DNA of 64,000 nucleotides from Shewanella sp. UCD-KL12 (GCF_001957125.1 NZ_MPHJ01000014.1:61019-125018); one strand, 5' to 3'. Positions 35,535-45,192 are shown, numbered from the stretch's first letter. The notes: a model not told the origin generated them from the sequence alone. Numbers and translations are program-made.

Positions 35535-36176
35535 GTGATTAAATTGAAGCGTGTTTCAATCTTAAAATTCAGTAGCATATTTACCTTAGGCTTGTTGATG
35601 CTTGCGCTTGTTGGGTGTAGTCAAACCCTACAGAGGCAAACCTGCGTCGCACTGGCAAAAGGCGTGGACTACTGTCTCGCGCCAATTCCTTTAGGCGACC
35701 AATGGCAACGATCAGCAACACAAAAGGCAGCGATTAATGTTGCTGACGCTCATCATGAGCTTTTGACACAAGTTGAACTCGATGCCAATAGCCTGACATT
35801 AGTCGGGCTCGCTCCGCTTGGGCAGGCGCTTTTTACACTCATCTATGATGGTGAGACCTTAACAAGCGAACAGAGCAGCTTACTGGGTAGTGAGTTTAAG
35901 GCTGAGTACTTACTCGCACTCATGCAGTTGATATACTGGCCAGAAGAGAGTGTAAATGCTCATTTACAAGGGGCGATCTTAACCTCCGACAATTGTGATG
36001 CACCAAGATGTCGAAAAATATATGCTACAAACTCTGAATCGACAAACAAGTTAACGCCATCGGCGCTCAAACGGACTCTAGTAGAGATTGAGTACAGTCA
36101 AAAGCCGCTCTGGCAATCAGAGGTTCTCTTGCAAATACCTCAAGCGAATTTTGAGCTAAAAATCAGTCCTCTCTAA
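35535..36176 (+). CDS. DUF3261 family lipoprotein
   Basis: 213 residues. Signal peptide with lipobox (LMLALVGC), so a lipid-anchored envelope protein. Internal Cys pairs (RQTCVALAKGVDYC; DNCDAPRC) may form disulfides. Start is uncertain: GTG at 35535, or TTG at 35544 which is better spaced from an AGGTG. DUF3261 lipoproteins sit in APE operons next to the exporter and may receive the product at the outer membrane. Confidence 0.8.
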   Translation: MIKLKRVSILKFSSIFTLGLLMLALVGCSQTLQRQTCVALAKGVDYCLAPIPLGDQWQRSATQKAAINVADAHHELLTQVELDANSLTLVGLAPLGQALFTLIYDGETLTSEQSSLLGSEFKAEYLLALMQLIYWPEESVNAHLQGAILTSDNCDAPRCRKIYATNSESTNKLTPSALKRTLVEIEYSQKPLWQSEVLLQIPQANFELKISPL

Positions 36177-36226
36177 GGCTGGTTTTACAACCTATACCAT
36201 TAATGATGAGTTAGAAAATAGAGACA

Positions 36227-37444
36227 ATGACTAAAGTAGCCATCTCAAACTTAGGCTTGTGCACCCCATTAGGGCTGACACCAGATACAGTATTAGCCAA
36301 ACTCACATCTGGCTATACTGGAGCCATGACAGCACGAGCCGATCTTATCCCTCTGACTAAAACTGTCGTTGGAGAGGTCTCTGCTGATTTACCGCTCATA
36401 CCAGCAAATTTAGCCCAATTTAACTCCCGTAATAACCAACTTTTACTCTGCGCTGCAGAGCAGATCCAAGACTCGGTTCGCTTAGCGATAAAGCGCTGGG
36501 GAGCCAACCGAATTGGTATCATCATAGGTACCAGTACTTCTGGGATCAGTGAAGGTGAACAAGCCTTAGCTGCTAAAAATGAAACTGACAGCCTTCCTCA
36601 AGATTACCTCTATTCCCAACAGGAGCTAGGCAACGGTAGCGACTTTCTACGTCAGTACTTTAACACTTGTGGGCCATGTTATACCGTCTCCACCGCTTGC
36701 TCATCAAGTGCTAAGGTATTTGCAAGTGCAAGACGCTTACTCCAAGCAGACCTTTGTGACATGGTGATTGTTGGCGGTAGCGATAGTTTATGTAAGTTAA
36801 CCCTCAACGGTTTCAACTCACTTGAGTCTGTTTCTAAAGGGCATTGCCAGCCCTTTAGCGCCAATAGAGATGGCATCAATATCGGTGAGGGAGCCGCACT
36901 ATTTACCCTAGAGAAGCTGGCTTCAGTTAATGGCGAATGCGAAGTGGTTTTAGCGGGCATAGGCGAATCTAGCGACGCACACCATATATCGGCGCCACAC
37001 CCAGAAGGTCGCGGTGCAGTCAGTGCTATCAAGTCTGCACTTGCAGATGCAGGCCTAAGTGCCAATGAAGTTGATTATATAAACCTTCATGGTACAGCCA
37101 CTAAAAAGAATGATGCCATGGAGAGCAGAACCATTAAACAGGTCTTTGGCGAGGCGCCTCCTCCGTGTAGCTCAACCAAGCCTCTTACTGGCCATACGTT
37201 AGGGGCCGCGGGGGCTATCGAAGCTGCCTTTTGTTACCTTCTATTAAGCAGCGCCAACAGCCAGCAAGCGCTTCCTCCGCAGGTGTGGGATAGTGTACAA
37301 GACCCTGACGACCCAACGCTTCCCCTCGTCGCCCATGGGCAGAGCGCTACGCTAAATGTGGTGATGAGTAACTCTTTTGCCTTTGGGGGCAGCAATGCCA
37401 GCCTGATATTGGCAAAGAATGCGTTGAAGGAAAATCAAAGATGA
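36227..37444 (+). CDS. apeO: Beta-ketoacyl-ACP synthase of the aryl-polyene PKS
   Basis: 405 residues, with a complete Cys-His-His set: STACSSSAK (Cys158), NLHGTATKKND and KPLTGHTLGAAG. Performs the decarboxylative chain-extension steps, by analogy with ApeO paired with the chain-length-factor-like protein encoded first in the operon. A 50-bp gap before it is the largest inside the operon. Stop overlaps the next start (ATGA). Confidence 0.88.
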   Translation: MTKVAISNLGLCTPLGLTPDTVLAKLTSGYTGAMTARADLIPLTKTVVGEVSADLPLIPANLAQFNSRNNQLLLCAAEQIQDSVRLAIKRWGANRIGIIIGTSTSGISEGEQALAAKNETDSLPQDYLYSQQELGNGSDFLRQYFNTCGPCYTVSTACSSSAKVFASARRLLQADLCDMVIVGGSDSLCKLTLNGFNSLESVSKGHCQPFSANRDGINIGEGAALFTLEKLASVNGECEVVLAGIGESSDAHHISAPHPEGRGAVSAIKSALADAGLSANEVDYINLHGTATKKNDAMESRTIKQVFGEAPPPCSSTKPLTGHTLGAAGAIEAAFCYLLLSSANSQQALPPQVWDSVQDPDDPTLPLVAHGQSATLNVVMSNSFAFGGSNASLILAKNALKENQR

Positions 37445-37941
37445 GCCAAATACAGATATCAGCCGAAGCGCTAAAAAAGCTCGCCGTTGATGAAGTCGTG
37501 CCACACCGCTCACCTATGATTTTAATCGATCAACTGCTAAAGCATGAAACGGATACCTTAGTGACGCAAGTGAACGTTTCAGAGCAAAGCCCCTATTTCG
37601 ACAATAATATCAATGGGGTGCCTAATTATGTATGTATCGAATATATGGCGCAAAGCATAGCAGCACTCGCTGGAGTAGAAGCGCTATCTCGCGGCGATGA
37701 GATCCGGGTTGGTTTTTTGCTGGGTAGCCGTAAACTTAAGATGCATATCCCTTACTACAAACTAGGTAATAGCTATCAAACTCGCGTTTCTCGTCTCTAT
37801 CAAGAAGAGACTGGTCTCGCCGTATTTGATTGCCAAATTTTTCACGGAAACTCACTTGTCGCAGAAGCTAATGTCAATGTATTTCAGCCTCAAGATGCAC
37901 AAGCCTATATCTCCGAGAGCATGCAGGAAGATAACCAATGA
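37441..37941 (+). CDS. apeP: Hotdog-fold 3-hydroxyacyl-ACP dehydratase, second
   Basis: 166 residues. PHRSPMILIDQLL and VPNYVCIEYMAQSIAALAG resemble the FabA-like 3-hydroxydecanoyl-ACP dehydratase family of APE clusters. Works with the dehydratase encoded at 26999 in making the conjugated chain. 4-bp overlaps on both sides. Confidence 0.85.
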   Translation: MSQIQISAEALKKLAVDEVVPHRSPMILIDQLLKHETDTLVTQVNVSEQSPYFDNNINGVPNYVCIEYMAQSIAALAGVEALSRGDEIRVGFLLGSRKLKMHIPYYKLGNSYQTRVSRLYQEETGLAVFDCQIFHGNSLVAEANVNVFQPQDAQAYISESMQEDNQ

Positions 37942-38672
37942 CAACAGAAAATAAGCGTGTCCTAATCACTGGTTCTAGCCGTGGAATAGGCAAAGCAATT
38001 GCACTACAACTTGCTCAGGCAGGCTTCGATATCGCCTTGCACTTTCATAGCAATGTCGATGCAGCTGAGCAAACAAAGTCTGAGCTGAATGATCTAGGCG
38101 CTTCCGTCTCCTGCTTACAATTTGATATAGCCCAAAGAGAGCAGGTTAAAGCCGCTATAGAAGCTGATATTGAACAGCATGGCGCATACTATGGTGTGGT
38201 TCTCAATGCCGGTATCAACTGCGATACAGCGTTCCCAGCCATGACTGAGAGCGAATGGGATAGTGTGGTGCATACTAACTTAGATGGCTTTTACAATGTG
38301 ATCCACCCTACGATCATGCCTATGATACAAACTCGTCAGGGTGGCAGAATAATCACTATGGCCTCGGTTTCAGGCATTGCAGGTAATCGCGGCCAAGTAA
38401 ACTACAGTGCCTCAAAGGCTGGGATCATTGGCGCGACTAAGGCACTCTCTTTAGAGCTAGCAAAGCGTAAAATCACCGTTAACTGCATCGCACCAGGACT
38501 CATCGAAACCGATATGGTAGCCGAGATCCCGAAAGATATGGTTAAAGAGATAGTGCCTATGAGGCGTATGGGTAAGCCGTCAGAAATTGCCGGATTAGCT
38601 AAATTTTTAATGTCAGATGATGCAGCCTACATTACCCGTCAGGTCATCTCTGTCAATGGAGGCATGATATGA
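37938..38672 (+). CDS. apeQ: 3-oxoacyl-ACP reductase (FabG-like, SDR)
   Basis: 244 residues, classical short-chain dehydrogenase. NADPH-binding TGSSRGIGKAIA (residues 11-22), catalytic Asn114, Ser143, Tyr156 and Lys160 (NYSASK). Reduces the beta-keto group formed by the ketosynthase in each cycle. 4-bp overlaps on both sides. Confidence 0.92.
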   Translation: MTTENKRVLITGSSRGIGKAIALQLAQAGFDIALHFHSNVDAAEQTKSELNDLGASVSCLQFDIAQREQVKAAIEADIEQHGAYYGVVLNAGINCDTAFPAMTESEWDSVVHTNLDGFYNVIHPTIMPMIQTRQGGRIITMASVSGIAGNRGQVNYSASKAGIIGATKALSLELAKRKITVNCIAPGLIETDMVAEIPKDMVKEIVPMRRMGKPSEIAGLAKFLMSDDAAYITRQVISVNGGMI

Positions 38673-39919
38673 CCTCAAGCACTCAAGCTAGGCGTGTAGT
38701 CATCACGGGCTGTGGCGGTATATCGAGTCTTGGCCATGACTGGGAATCTATTGCCACCAGCTTAAAAGCACAAAAAAACTGTGTTGTTCGCTATGATGAC
38801 TGGGATCGCTATGAGGGACTGAATACCCGCTTAGCCGCACCCGTTACCGATTTTGAAAAACCTGCTCATTACTCGCGAAAGAAAGTACGTTCAATGGGGC
38901 GAGTGTCATTAATGGCAACGAGAGCCAGCGAGTTAGCGCTGATTGATGCCAACTTACTTGATGACCCCATCATCACCTCAGGCGCCATGGGCATTGCCTA
39001 TGGCTCATCAACAGGCAGCACCGACCCAATTATCGCTTTTGGCGATATGCTCAAAGAGGGCGACATGTCAGGTGTCACCGCCACCAGCTATATTCGTATG
39101 ATGGCTCACACCACAGCTGTAAATGTCGGTGTGTTCTTTGGTTTAAAGGGACGTGTACATACCACCAGCAGCGCTTGTACCTCAGGTAGTCAGGGTATTG
39201 GCTATGCGTTTGAAGCCATAAAGTACGGTCAGCAAGATCTGATGCTTGCTGGCGGCGGTGAAGAGCTATGTGCAACTGAAGCTGTGGTGTTTGACACCCT
39301 GTTTGCAACCAGTACCAAAAATGATACCCCAGCAGTTAGCCCAAGTCCGTTTGATCAATCTCGAGACGGCCTAGTCATAGGTGAAGGCGCCTGTACCTTA
39401 GTACTTGAAGAGCTTGAACATGCCAAAGCCCGCGGCGCTAAAATCTATGCTGAAATCGTTGGTTTTGGTACTAACTCTGATGGACTCCATGTGACTCAGC
39501 CCAATGCAGCGACCATGGAAGTCGCCATTCGTCAGGCACTTAAAGATGCCAAATTAGAGCCTGAGGATATCGGCTATGTGAATGCACATGGCACTGCAAC
39601 GGATCGTGGCGATATCGCTGAAACACAAGCAACTAGCGCGGTATTTGGCCCACAAATGCCTATCTCATCTCTCAAGAGCTATACCGGCCATACGCTGGGC
39701 GCTTGTGGAGCACTTGAAGCTTGGGTGAGCATAGAGATGATGAATGCAGGCTGGTTTGCGCCAACCTTAAACTTATCTAACATAGACCCAGACTGTGGTG
39801 AATTAGATTATATCAAGGATGATATCCGCCAGTTAGACACTAACTATGTAATGAGTAATAACTTCGCCTTTGGCGGAATTAACACTTCTCTGATCTTTAA
39901 ACGATGGAATACAAAATAG
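38669..39919 (+). CDS. apeR: Beta-ketoacyl-ACP synthase (FabF-like), second ketosynthase
   Basis: 416 residues with Cys170 in TTSSACTSGSQG, His in NAHGTATDRGD and His in KSYTGHTLGACG, so catalytically complete. In APE systems the second ketosynthase is thought to make the first condensation on the aryl starter. Overlaps the reductase gene by 4 bp. Confidence 0.88.
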   Translation: MTSSTQARRVVITGCGGISSLGHDWESIATSLKAQKNCVVRYDDWDRYEGLNTRLAAPVTDFEKPAHYSRKKVRSMGRVSLMATRASELALIDANLLDDPIITSGAMGIAYGSSTGSTDPIIAFGDMLKEGDMSGVTATSYIRMMAHTTAVNVGVFFGLKGRVHTTSSACTSGSQGIGYAFEAIKYGQQDLMLAGGGEELCATEAVVFDTLFATSTKNDTPAVSPSPFDQSRDGLVIGEGACTLVLEELEHAKARGAKIYAEIVGFGTNSDGLHVTQPNAATMEVAIRQALKDAKLEPEDIGYVNAHGTATDRGDIAETQATSAVFGPQMPISSLKSYTGHTLGACGALEAWVSIEMMNAGWFAPTLNLSNIDPDCGELDYIKDDIRQLDTNYVMSNNFAFGGINTSLIFKRWNTK

Positions 39920-39931
39920 GAAGGAACCACA

Positions 39932-40675
39932 ATGAAGACACTCGTACTAACACTCTGCTTAACATTAAGCTTATTCAGCCATTTTTCAGCAGCAAAGCCA
40001 CTCACTGAAGCACAATATATTGAGGTATTTAAAGGCGATAACCTCGAGAAACAGAAAGATGCTGTTGCTAGTTTAGTGATGGCAGGGATGTCCGATCCCA
40101 AAGTATTTGATCAAATTGAGCTTAAACTCAACGAATCTCTCCCCTTAGCGGTAGACCGTCACAGCATAGATTACAGCGCGTGGCTGTTAAAAGGTCTAGC
40201 TTACTCGGGTAATGATAAGTATCAGGCCAATTTTAACGCGATTATTGAGGGGGATTACCACAGCAAACTCAAAAAGTACGCGAAAAAGTCACTGAAGATC
40301 CTCGATCAGTTCAAGGTATGGTCACCCATATTAAGTGACAAAGCTCACTATGATGATAAATACAGCCAAACAAGTAACGTTATCTCTAACGCATTGAGAA
40401 GCGACGAGCTTCAGCTCAAGATGGACGCCGCTAAGCGAGTCATTAATCGCAATATGCACACTAAGCAGATCCTTGAAGTCCTCAACAGTGAGCTGAAAGA
40501 TCCTCGCCTACTGAAACATGACAAACTCGCTATTCAAGCCTACGCCTACATGGCAAAAGCGCTAGCGAGCTCAGAAGATGAAACTTACAAAGCAACGATT
40601 GAAGAACTTGCTGCCACCAGCAGTGAGAAAAAACTTCGCAAGTACGCCAAGAAATACCTTAAAGCTTATTATTAA
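39932..40675 (+). CDS. Periplasmic repeat protein at the end of the APE operon
   Basis: 247 residues. AGGAACC precedes the start and the gap to the ketosynthase gene is 12 bp, so it is probably part of the operon. Signal peptide MKTLVLTLCLTLSLFSHFSAA. The mature part is two tandem copies of one helical unit of about 95 residues, each ending in a Lys/Tyr motif (KLKKYAKKSLK near residue 112 and KLRKYAKKYLK at the C-terminus). The helical layout suggests a HEAT/TPR-like scaffold. Not recognised as a known APE gene; function unknown. Confidence 0.75.
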   Translation: MKTLVLTLCLTLSLFSHFSAAKPLTEAQYIEVFKGDNLEKQKDAVASLVMAGMSDPKVFDQIELKLNESLPLAVDRHSIDYSAWLLKGLAYSGNDKYQANFNAIIEGDYHSKLKKYAKKSLKILDQFKVWSPILSDKAHYDDKYSQTSNVISNALRSDELQLKMDAAKRVINRNMHTKQILEVLNSELKDPRLLKHDKLAIQAYAYMAKALASSEDETYKATIEELAATSSEKKLRKYAKKYLKAYY

Positions 40676-40685
40676 TAGATAATTG

Positions 40686-40714
40686 TCGCCAAGAATGTAT
40701 AACCATCTTGGCGA
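40686..40714. terminator. Hairpin between convergent genes, possible bidirectional terminator
   Basis: Perfect 9-bp arms TCGCCAAGA/TCTTGGCGA with an 11-nt loop in the 54-bp gap between the APE operon and the cytochrome gene. No clear T-run on either side. Confidence 0.55.
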
Positions 40715-40729
40715 ACTCATTCTTACTAA

Positions 40730-42304
40730 TTATTTATGAATAGTACCGATTCCTGCTGCTCTTTGATCATAATCCTTTGCATGGCAACTTTGACAACTGT
40801 CTGATGCACGCAGCCAAGGCTTATTGTACTGACCATCAACTGAGAAATGGCTAGGATCATCAGATGGTGTGTCTAAGTTTATCTTAAACATATGAGATTC
40901 ACTTGGCATATGACAGTCAATACACTGCGCCATTGTTTCATGGGCAATCCCGCCTCCGCCTCCTAAATTAAACTCCATCGAATGACAATCCGTACACTGC
41001 GCCACCATAGCATCTTCATGACCAGGTTGATCTTGGTTGTGCTCTGAACGATGTGGATTGTGACAAGTTGAGCAGGCAAAGTCTTTCTTCTTACCTATCG
41101 CTTCACCGGTATCAGGGTCAGTACCAATCATGGTCGTTGCAGCGTGACGCCCACCACGGCCACCTAAACCACCACCGTTTTTATCAATACGACCACCTTC
41201 GGTATCACCACCAAAAACTGTATTAAGTGGCGAGATATATTCAGGATAACGTTTGATTGAGTCATCAACCGTATGACATTCGCTACAAGCAATCGGTTTA
41301 CCATAACCCATATCTTCTGCTAAGAAGTCTGCAGTTTGGCGAGCGGTCGCTTGCTTAACAATATTTTGTTTAGAAGGTGCTTTAACATGGTCGACACCTG
41401 CACCGTGGCAGCTTTCACACTGCACACCAGTAAGCGCAAAAGTTCCCCCCATACCAGGCATATCATCTTGTCGATTTAGGTTACGATAATCCCCTGTTGC
41501 TTCAGTGTAATCTTTCCAACCTGTAGTATGACAACGGCCGCAATAGTCGTAACCATGACTGTCCGGCGCATCATTTTGATAATAAGGCCACATCATCTCA
41601 GGTGTTACTTGATGACCCTTGGGCACCACGGCTGAACCAACTTTATCACCAATCATGATGTAACCATTTTGGTCGAGGAACATAGCACTGCTTTTGTAGC
41701 CACCAATCACATAACTAATATCACTCCAACCGTTAGGGTTACCTAAGGTGTTTTTTACACCATCAATAAGATCTACCGCACCATCAATAGAGGTAAATGG
41801 GTAACTTGGCGCTTCACCATTTTCAATTTTAGTGAATTTAAAGTTATGCCCTGTTTCAAAAAAGGTTTTCTTATCTACATGACATGACACACATTGATTT
41901 GAGCCTACATAAATTTCTGCAGTGGCACTCACAATAACGGTAACCACAGACTGAGCTTCACCGCCGTTACCATCACTAATGACATAATCAAGTAAAGTGG
42001 TCCCCGCGCCCTCTGGTTCAAACAAAATCTGATTGTCTTTAATCGAAGCCTCTCCAGTACCTGACTGCACTTGTACCATAGTCAGTGTCAATTGGTCACC
42101 GTCCGCATCGCTGTCATTGGCTAAGGCGTCAATCAACACACTTTGACCTAGCGCGGTGTGGGCATCGACGGGATTAGCCACAGGAGGTGTATTTTGAGGC
42201 GGTTGCGGGTCATCATTATCACTACCACACGCTGCAAGTAGGCATATTACACCTGCCAGTAGCAATGATTTCCCCAATGGGCGTTCTATTGCAAAATTCA
42301 TCAT
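40730..42304 (-). CDS. Octaheme c-type cytochrome lipoprotein with cadherin/Ig-like domain
   Basis: 524 residues; AAGGA six bases before the ATG at 42304 decides the start (GTG at 42307 is in frame). Lipobox LLAACG, then a Pro-rich linker, then a cadherin-like domain (about residues 40-125, with ANDSDADGDQLTL). The rest carries eight CxxCH motifs: CVSCH, CGRCH, CESCH, CSECH, CSTCH, CTDCH, CIDCH, CQSCH. A lipid-anchored multiheme protein facing the periplasm or cell surface, presumably for electron transfer, but no specific acceptor can be assigned. The combination with an N-terminal adhesion-type domain is unusual. Confidence 0.88.
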   Translation of the reverse strand: MMNFAIERPLGKSLLLAGVICLLAACGSDNDDPQPPQNTPPVANPVDAHTALGQSVLIDALANDSDADGDQLTLTMVQVQSGTGEASIKDNQILFEPEGAGTTLLDYVISDGNGGEAQSVVTVIVSATAEIYVGSNQCVSCHVDKKTFFETGHNFKFTKIENGEAPSYPFTSIDGAVDLIDGVKNTLGNPNGWSDISYVIGGYKSSAMFLDQNGYIMIGDKVGSAVVPKGHQVTPEMMWPYYQNDAPDSHGYDYCGRCHTTGWKDYTEATGDYRNLNRQDDMPGMGGTFALTGVQCESCHGAGVDHVKAPSKQNIVKQATARQTADFLAEDMGYGKPIACSECHTVDDSIKRYPEYISPLNTVFGGDTEGGRIDKNGGGLGGRGGRHAATTMIGTDPDTGEAIGKKKDFACSTCHNPHRSEHNQDQPGHEDAMVAQCTDCHSMEFNLGGGGGIAHETMAQCIDCHMPSESHMFKINLDTPSDDPSHFSVDGQYNKPWLRASDSCQSCHAKDYDQRAAGIGTIHK

Positions 42305-42557
42305 CACATATCCTTGGAATATTCACTCTTTATTATGTTGTTTGAAGTTCATAACTGCTGCTGGATTAGACCCAGCGTCATACAACTTCATTAACTCACT
42401 TATATGAAGGAGTTAATGACCACAACATACTCTCTAAGAGGTAGAGAACAACATGGCGTAAATAGCCCAAAAATGGTGATTTTCGTACCGACAAACAGAT
42501 CTGTGAGCTAGATTGCAAAAGCCTCACTTGGCTCAACTCACTATGATTTAGCTCAAT

Positions 42558-43466
42558 TTAAGCTGCAGAGACGTCGTCGTGCAGAGCACGGAACTGAGAA
42601 GGGGTTAGATGAGTGTGACGCTTGAAAAACTTCACAAAATAAGTCACATCATCAAAACCTAATTGGTATGCAATTTCTTGTACTTGTGCACTTTCAATCG
42701 CCAATCGTCGTTTTGCTTCTAATACAGTGTGATTGTCGATTAATTGCTTTGCCGTTAAGCCGCAGGCATGACGGCATAACTGATTCAGCGATTTATAGCT
42801 CATATGCAATAGCTCCGCATAGGTTGCTGCACAGCGTTGCGTTTGTACTCCTTGACTAACTAACTGTCTAAACTGATTAAACCGCTGCGCTTGCACATCA
42901 CTTAAATGCTCCCCATGACTCTGGCGCTGATTCTCAATCGTCATCAATAACGACGAGAACAACAGTTGAGCTAACAAAGGATCATCTGCTTGGGATTGCT
43001 GAGTTTTATTAATTTCATCGAGCAATACATTACAGCTCGTCACAGCACTCGCCGATAAATTGATCAACGGTGTGTAGCTGCTAAATAAGTTAGATAGGGA
43101 GAAAAATGGCAAGCGCACTTTCGCGAGAATGAGATCAAAAAACTCAGCGGTCACATTGATCATTTTCCCTTGTGCGCGGCTAGCAATATCAAATGCGTGT
43201 ACCTGATCCTGATTGATAGAAATAAAGCTACCCGACTGAAAGCTATGGTATTTAAAGTCAACAAAATGCCCACCAACACCTTGAGAGATATAGATAAAAC
43301 AGTAATAACTGATACGATGTGGCTTTGCTGGGTCAAAGCGGCAATGATGTATTTTTTGGTAGAAGTCCCCCAAATCAAGTATTTCAAGACCCGACTTTTG
43401 TTTACATGGCGCTCGAAAATTGACCTGTGGTACGGCACTGCTTTGCAGGCCATGGAGTGCTTTCAT
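42558..43466 (-). CDS. AraC family transcriptional regulator
   Basis: 302 residues. N-terminal cupin-like sensing domain (HRISYYCFIYISQGVGGHFVDFKYHSFQSGSF), C-terminal AraC double helix-turn-helix (about 205-297) with AATYAELLHMSYKSLNQLCRHACGLTAKQLIDN and IAYQLGFDDVTYFVKFFKRHTHLTPSQFR. It lies between the octaheme cytochrome gene (same strand) and the divergent DUF4397 gene; either could be a target. Inducer unknown. Confidence 0.9.
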   Translation of the reverse strand: MKALHGLQSSAVPQVNFRAPCKQKSGLEILDLGDFYQKIHHCRFDPAKPHRISYYCFIYISQGVGGHFVDFKYHSFQSGSFISINQDQVHAFDIASRAQGKMINVTAEFFDLILAKVRLPFFSLSNLFSSYTPLINLSASAVTSCNVLLDEINKTQQSQADDPLLAQLLFSSLLMTIENQRQSHGEHLSDVQAQRFNQFRQLVSQGVQTQRCAATYAELLHMSYKSLNQLCRHACGLTAKQLIDNHTVLEAKRRLAIESAQVQEIAYQLGFDDVTYFVKFFKRHTHLTPSQFRALHDDVSAA

Positions 43467-43785
43467 TTCGACATCGTTAACTAATTTTGACTTAGTTAAA
43501 TACTGTACCTCGACAAAAAAAAACTATCTGTTAACTCCATCAAACCGTTTAAATAGTGCTGCTGCATTGAATTTAAAACTTTGACACTAAGTAATACATG
43601 CTTCTAATCTAGTTGGTTTTCTGTGCTTTTTAACCGCTCACAAGAGCTAACAATTCGTAGTCTGATATGGCGAACCTAAGCCGCATACTCGCACTGCCAT
43701 CTGCAATCAGTCGTTAAAAAAAGTGATCGTTAAATTTTAAGCCGGCGTATAGCACTACGTAACCTACACAATGAAGGAATATGCT
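43467..43785. other. Divergent intergenic region, AraC gene / DUF4397 gene
   Basis: About 320 bp with no gene. It must hold the promoters of both divergent genes, but no clear -10/-35 pair or dyad stands out. Confidence 0.5.
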
Positions 43786-45168
43786 ATGCAACGTCTTTAT
43801 CTCAGTATCGCACTGACTACAGCGCTGGCTCTCACTGGCTGTAGCGATGACGATGATAACAATACGAACACCAATAAAACTACAGCTCCAACCTCTACGC
43901 CGACCGAAATGTCTATGGTACGAGTGATTCACGCCAGTGCTGATGCCCCAATGGTCACTGTCACTGCCAACGAAGTCGATCTGCTAACTGACGTTGACTA
44001 CGCCATGTCTTCTGGACTGCTAAGCGTCGAGTCGGCCACCTATGCGATTGCGGTTAATGCACAACTACCTAGCGGTGAAACCGCTACCGTATTGTCAGCC
44101 GACTTGATGGCTGAAGCAGATATGGAGTACACCGCGGTAGCCGTAGGGAGTGTCGAAGGAGAGTCACTCGACTTAGCACTGATAGCCAACGCCACGAGCA
44201 ATATTGCAGCGGGATACACACGAGTACAGGTACTTCACGGCACAATTGGTGTTGGTTTAGTCGATGTTTACGTCACTGAACTGAATGCTGATATCAGCGA
44301 TATGGCCCCCACACTATCAGTTGATTACATGGACAATACCGATCAACTAGAGATTATGGCTGGCGATTATCAAGTGCGCATTACCGCCGCTGACCAAAAA
44401 GATGTGGTTTATGATTCTGGCTCAGTCACGCTGGCTGCTGAAACTGACTATTTGCTAACAGCAATAACCAATGTTTGGAGCGGTGACTCACCGGTAGCTC
44501 TACTCGCCGCGCTCCCTGAAGGTCAGGCCTTAATTCAAGATAAAAACGCCGGCGCTGATTTAAGAGTGATTCATGCTGTCGCCGATGCACCTGCTGTCGA
44601 TGTGTTCCTGGATGGTAACGATATGCCTGCTGTAGACATGCTTAGCTTTGCTGAAGTGACCGGTTACCTCAACGTGCCACAAGGCGAGCATACCGTCACT
44701 GTTGCAGCAGATGCTGACAATAATGTGGTGGTTATCGATGCTGCTGAAGTCATACTTGAGCAAGGTATGAGCTATTCTGCATTGGCAATTGGTTCACTAG
44801 GTGATGAGATCATGCCTTGGATATTAATGGACAGCCCTCGTCGTGTTGCGACTGAGGCAAAGCTCAGTATTGCTCACGCATCATTCTCTGCAGGCAATGT
44901 AGATATCTACCTCACAGCTACTGATGATATTAGCAATGCAGCCCCTGTATTGAGCAACGTACCTTTCATGGTCGCTTCTGGCGTCCTCGCAGTCGCTGCT
45001 GGTGATTACGTGGTTAGCGTCACACCTCACGAAAGTAAAGATGTCGCCATTGGGCCTCTTAGCGTAAGCCTCATGGCTGGTGGTATCTATTCAGTTGCCG
45101 CTGTAGATGCTGCAGGTGGTGGAACACCACTTGGGGTGATTTTGATGGATGATTTTATAGCTAATTAA
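43786..45168 (+). CDS. DUF4397 repeat lipoprotein
   Basis: 460 residues from the ATG at 43786, which has AAGGAA six bases upstream; an in-frame ATG at 43771 overlaps that ribosome site. Lipobox LALTGC followed by an acidic, low-complexity linker (SDDDDNNTNTNKTTAPTSTPTE). The rest is a set of three or four DUF4397 beta-rich repeats, each starting like VRVIHASADAPMV, VQVLHGTIG, LRVIHAVADAPAV, LSIAHASFSAG. Very acidic, lipid-anchored surface or periplasmic protein; function unknown. Confidence 0.85.
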   Translation: MQRLYLSIALTTALALTGCSDDDDNNTNTNKTTAPTSTPTEMSMVRVIHASADAPMVTVTANEVDLLTDVDYAMSSGLLSVESATYAIAVNAQLPSGETATVLSADLMAEADMEYTAVAVGSVEGESLDLALIANATSNIAAGYTRVQVLHGTIGVGLVDVYVTELNADISDMAPTLSVDYMDNTDQLEIMAGDYQVRITAADQKDVVYDSGSVTLAAETDYLLTAITNVWSGDSPVALLAALPEGQALIQDKNAGADLRVIHAVADAPAVDVFLDGNDMPAVDMLSFAEVTGYLNVPQGEHTVTVAADADNNVVVIDAAEVILEQGMSYSALAIGSLGDEIMPWILMDSPRRVATEAKLSIAHASFSAGNVDIYLTATDDISNAAPVLSNVPFMVASGVLAVAAGDYVVSVTPHESKDVAIGPLSVSLMAGGIYSVAAVDAAGGGTPLGVILMDDFIAN

Positions 45169-45192
45169 GTGATGAAACGCGTAATAAACAAC

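Noticed and set aside
36679..37065. 128-residue antisense ORF inside the ketosynthase gene
   Set aside because: Shadow frame; the sense strand carries complete catalytic motifs.
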